Shown here: piece after piece, positions 46,745 to 47,940 of the stretch | Layout: every line of letters begins with the position of its first letter | Numbering within the stretch: position 1 is the first letter of the stretch | From: Patescibacteria group bacterium | GTDB taxonomy: Bacteria > Patescibacteria > Microgenomatia > Daviesbacterales > UBA10151 | Direction: 5' to 3' | Length of the DNA stretch: 47,940 nt | NCBI GenBank assembly: GCA_023487645.1 | Contig: JAMDBX010000015.1 | Span: 1 to 47,940 of the forward strand | Position numbers and translations under genes: made by a program | Notes under the pieces: generated by a model | The model's database searches: none | The model's input: only the letters and a program-made list of their open reading frames with translations | What the model was told of the DNA's origin: nothing

Positions 46745-47872
46745 TTGCAGAAAGAAAATTATGCCATCATTAGAGCATTTTCTAAAGAATATATTAGAGC
46801 TGGTAAAAAGAGAAAAGGAATGATCCTGGATGAGATATTGCAAGTTACAAGTTATCACAGGAAGCATGCTGTAGAGCTTTTAAATAATCCTCCTAAAACT
46901 AACATGCAAATTAGGAGGAGAAGACCTTCAATTTACCAACCAATTTATCCTAAACTGAGAAAAATCTGGGCTACCTCTAATTTCTCTTGTGGGAAAATAT
47001 TAGTACCAGCTATACCCAATTTACTTGAACCAATGGTGAAGTTTAGGGAGATGAAAGTAACCAGACAAGAGAAGAAGTTGCTGCTGAAGATTTCCCCAGC
47101 TACTTGTGACAGATTATTAAAACCTGACAGGAAAAAGTTAGAAATTAAAGGCAGGTCTGGTACAAAACCAGGTACACTTTTAAAACACCAAATACCAGTG
47201 AGAATCTTTACCCCTTGGGATGAACAAACTCCCGGATTTGTAGAAATTGATTATGTAGCCCATTGTGGAGAAACTCTAGCTGATACCTACATCAACACCT
47301 TGGACTCAACAGATATTGCTACCTGCTGGACCGAGAAAGAAGCTTGTATGGGAAGATCAGAAAAAGTGACAGTGGAGGCATTTGAAAAATTAGAGGGAAA
47401 ATTTCCTTTCCATATTTTAGGAGTTGATTCAGATAATGATACCTTGTTCATTAACTGGCATTTTATGAGGATGTGTCAAAGAAAGAAAATTACCTTTACC
47501 AGATCCAGAGCCTACCGGAAAAATGACCAGGCCCATATTGAACAGAAGAATTGGTCAACTGTGAGAAAGATAGTGGGATACAGAAGGCTGGAGACAGAAA
47601 AACAGCTGCAGATTTTAAACCAAATCTACCAACTATTATCTGATTATCTAAATTTCTTCATCCCCACTTTAAAGCTTTTAAGGAAAGAACATATTGGCTC
47701 TAAAGTTAAAAGGATTTATGACCACCCTAAAACACCTTACCAGAGGGCCTTAGAGCATCCGGACATTGATGAAGATACCAAGGTTAAACTCCAAAGTAAA
47801 TATCTAACTTTAAATCCCACAGCCCTCCTAAGAGAGATTAACAGGTTAGGGAGACAGTTGGCAAAAGGTTGA
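46745..47872 (+). CDS. Integrase-core (DDE) transposase
   Basis: Moves the insertion sequence by cut-and-paste or copy-out integration. 375 residues starting at TTG. N-terminal helix-turn-helix (about 5-50, ILDEILQVTSYHRKHAVELL), then an rve-type core with Asp169 (FVEIDYVAH), Asp230 (GVDSDNDTLFIN) and Glu266 (NDQAHIEQKNW), the last two 35 residues apart as expected. The motif DNG is DND here. Similar to IS481-like and unclassified (ISNCY) transposases with VDLVAHCGG-type cores, as far as memory goes. Intact, so the element may still be active. Confidence 0.93.
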   Translation: MQKENYAIIRAFSKEYIRAGKKRKGMILDEILQVTSYHRKHAVELLNNPPKTNMQIRRRRPSIYQPIYPKLRKIWATSNFSCGKILVPAIPNLLEPMVKFREMKVTRQEKKLLLKISPATCDRLLKPDRKKLEIKGRSGTKPGTLLKHQIPVRIFTPWDEQTPGFVEIDYVAHCGETLADTYINTLDSTDIATCWTEKEACMGRSEKVTVEAFEKLEGKFPFHILGVDSDNDTLFINWHFMRMCQRKKITFTRSRAYRKNDQAHIEQKNWSTVRKIVGYRRLETEKQLQILNQIYQLLSDYLNFFIPTLKLLRKEHIGSKVKRIYDHPKTPYQRALEHPDIDEDTKVKLQSKYLTLNPTALLREINRLGRQLAKG

Positions 47873-47940
47873 AATTTGGGTCGGATTTTAGATGATTCAA
47901 TGATACCTACTTCGGTAGGATTCTCTCATGATGCATAACG

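Larger units (their letters stand above)
46652..47924. mobile_element. Insertion sequence with DDE transposase
   Basis: About 1.27 kb. The right end has TTCGGTAGGATTCT (47911-47924), the exact complement of AGAATCCTACCGAA at 46687-46700; a second copy of AATCCTACCGAA lies outside it at 46654-46665, giving two direct copies 35 bases apart at the left end. The outer copy also shares a downstream TCATTG with the right end, so it is taken as the left terminus. At the right end CCTAC-TTCG-GTAGG (47906-47919) is a perfect hairpin. No clear target duplication was found. Confidence 0.75.

Noticed and set aside
1..47940. Recoding of TGA as glycine or tryptophan
   Set aside because: TGA ends several clear genes, and conserved Gly and Trp positions use ordinary codons.

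Overview
The window reads as a chromosome segment of a Candidate Phyla Radiation (Patescibacteria) bacterium, most likely of the Microgenomates kind. This is inferred from gene content: an archaeal-type ATP-dependent DNA ligase, a 735-residue PolA without room for a 3'-5' exonuclease domain, a four-helix-bundle 'suffix' protein, a DUF5654-like membrane protein, a VirD4/TraD-like ATPase, and dense packing with convergent gene ends overlapping by 4-15 bp. TGA is used as a stop (for example at 20795-20797 and 21436-21438), so the Gracilibacteria/SR1 code does not apply.

Layout. 1-8.6 kb: ispH (5' end outside the window), a membrane-anchored DsbA-like protein, pth, a SpeD-family pyruvoyl decarboxylase, two small conserved proteins, the DNA ligase, a diguanylate cyclase facing a lone response regulator, a Fic protein and a DUF5654-like protein. 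8.6-15.5 kb (minus strand): TIM-barrel-like protein, recF, MFS transporter, mutM, a small unknown and two GT4 glycosyltransferases. 15.6-29.0 kb (plus strand): an ABC-dependent surface-polysaccharide cluster with Wzm-like permease, Wzt-like ATPase, a series of glycosyltransferases (GT2, GT4, GT11) and five methyltransferase-like genes. Base composition falls sharply inside wzt at the join between its ATPase and C-terminal domains and stays AT-rich until about 29 kb, as if a serotype cassette had been exchanged there. 29-38.9 kb: membrane protein, polA, three unknown genes around an ABC-transporter relic, ftsH, a tRNA-binding OB-fold gene, an HEWLH (zincin-like) protein and trpS. 38.9-46.6 kb: three tRNA genes (Met, initiator Met, and Ile with the rare UAU anticodon), a secreted protein, a GIY-YIG protein, a 616-residue unknown, ftsB, a Xer-like recombinase and a TraD-like ATPase with a small partner. 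46.65-47.93 kb: an insertion sequence with a DDE transposase.

The most general signal is transcriptional. About fifteen genes have a -10 box 6-8 bases before their ATG, often with a -35 box 17-18 bases further up, so their mRNAs should be leaderless. Internal cluster genes and the transposase instead use Shine-Dalgarno sequences, in two cases with TTG starts. This pattern also settles several start codons.

A second signal is small palindromic and short tandem repeats (20-bp palindrome, 7-bp and 9-bp tandem units, a 76-bp inverted-repeat element) placed in frame inside ligase, polA and glycosyltransferase genes, and a branched repeat whose end copies the 3' end of the initiator tRNA. No CRISPR array, rRNA or replication origin was seen.
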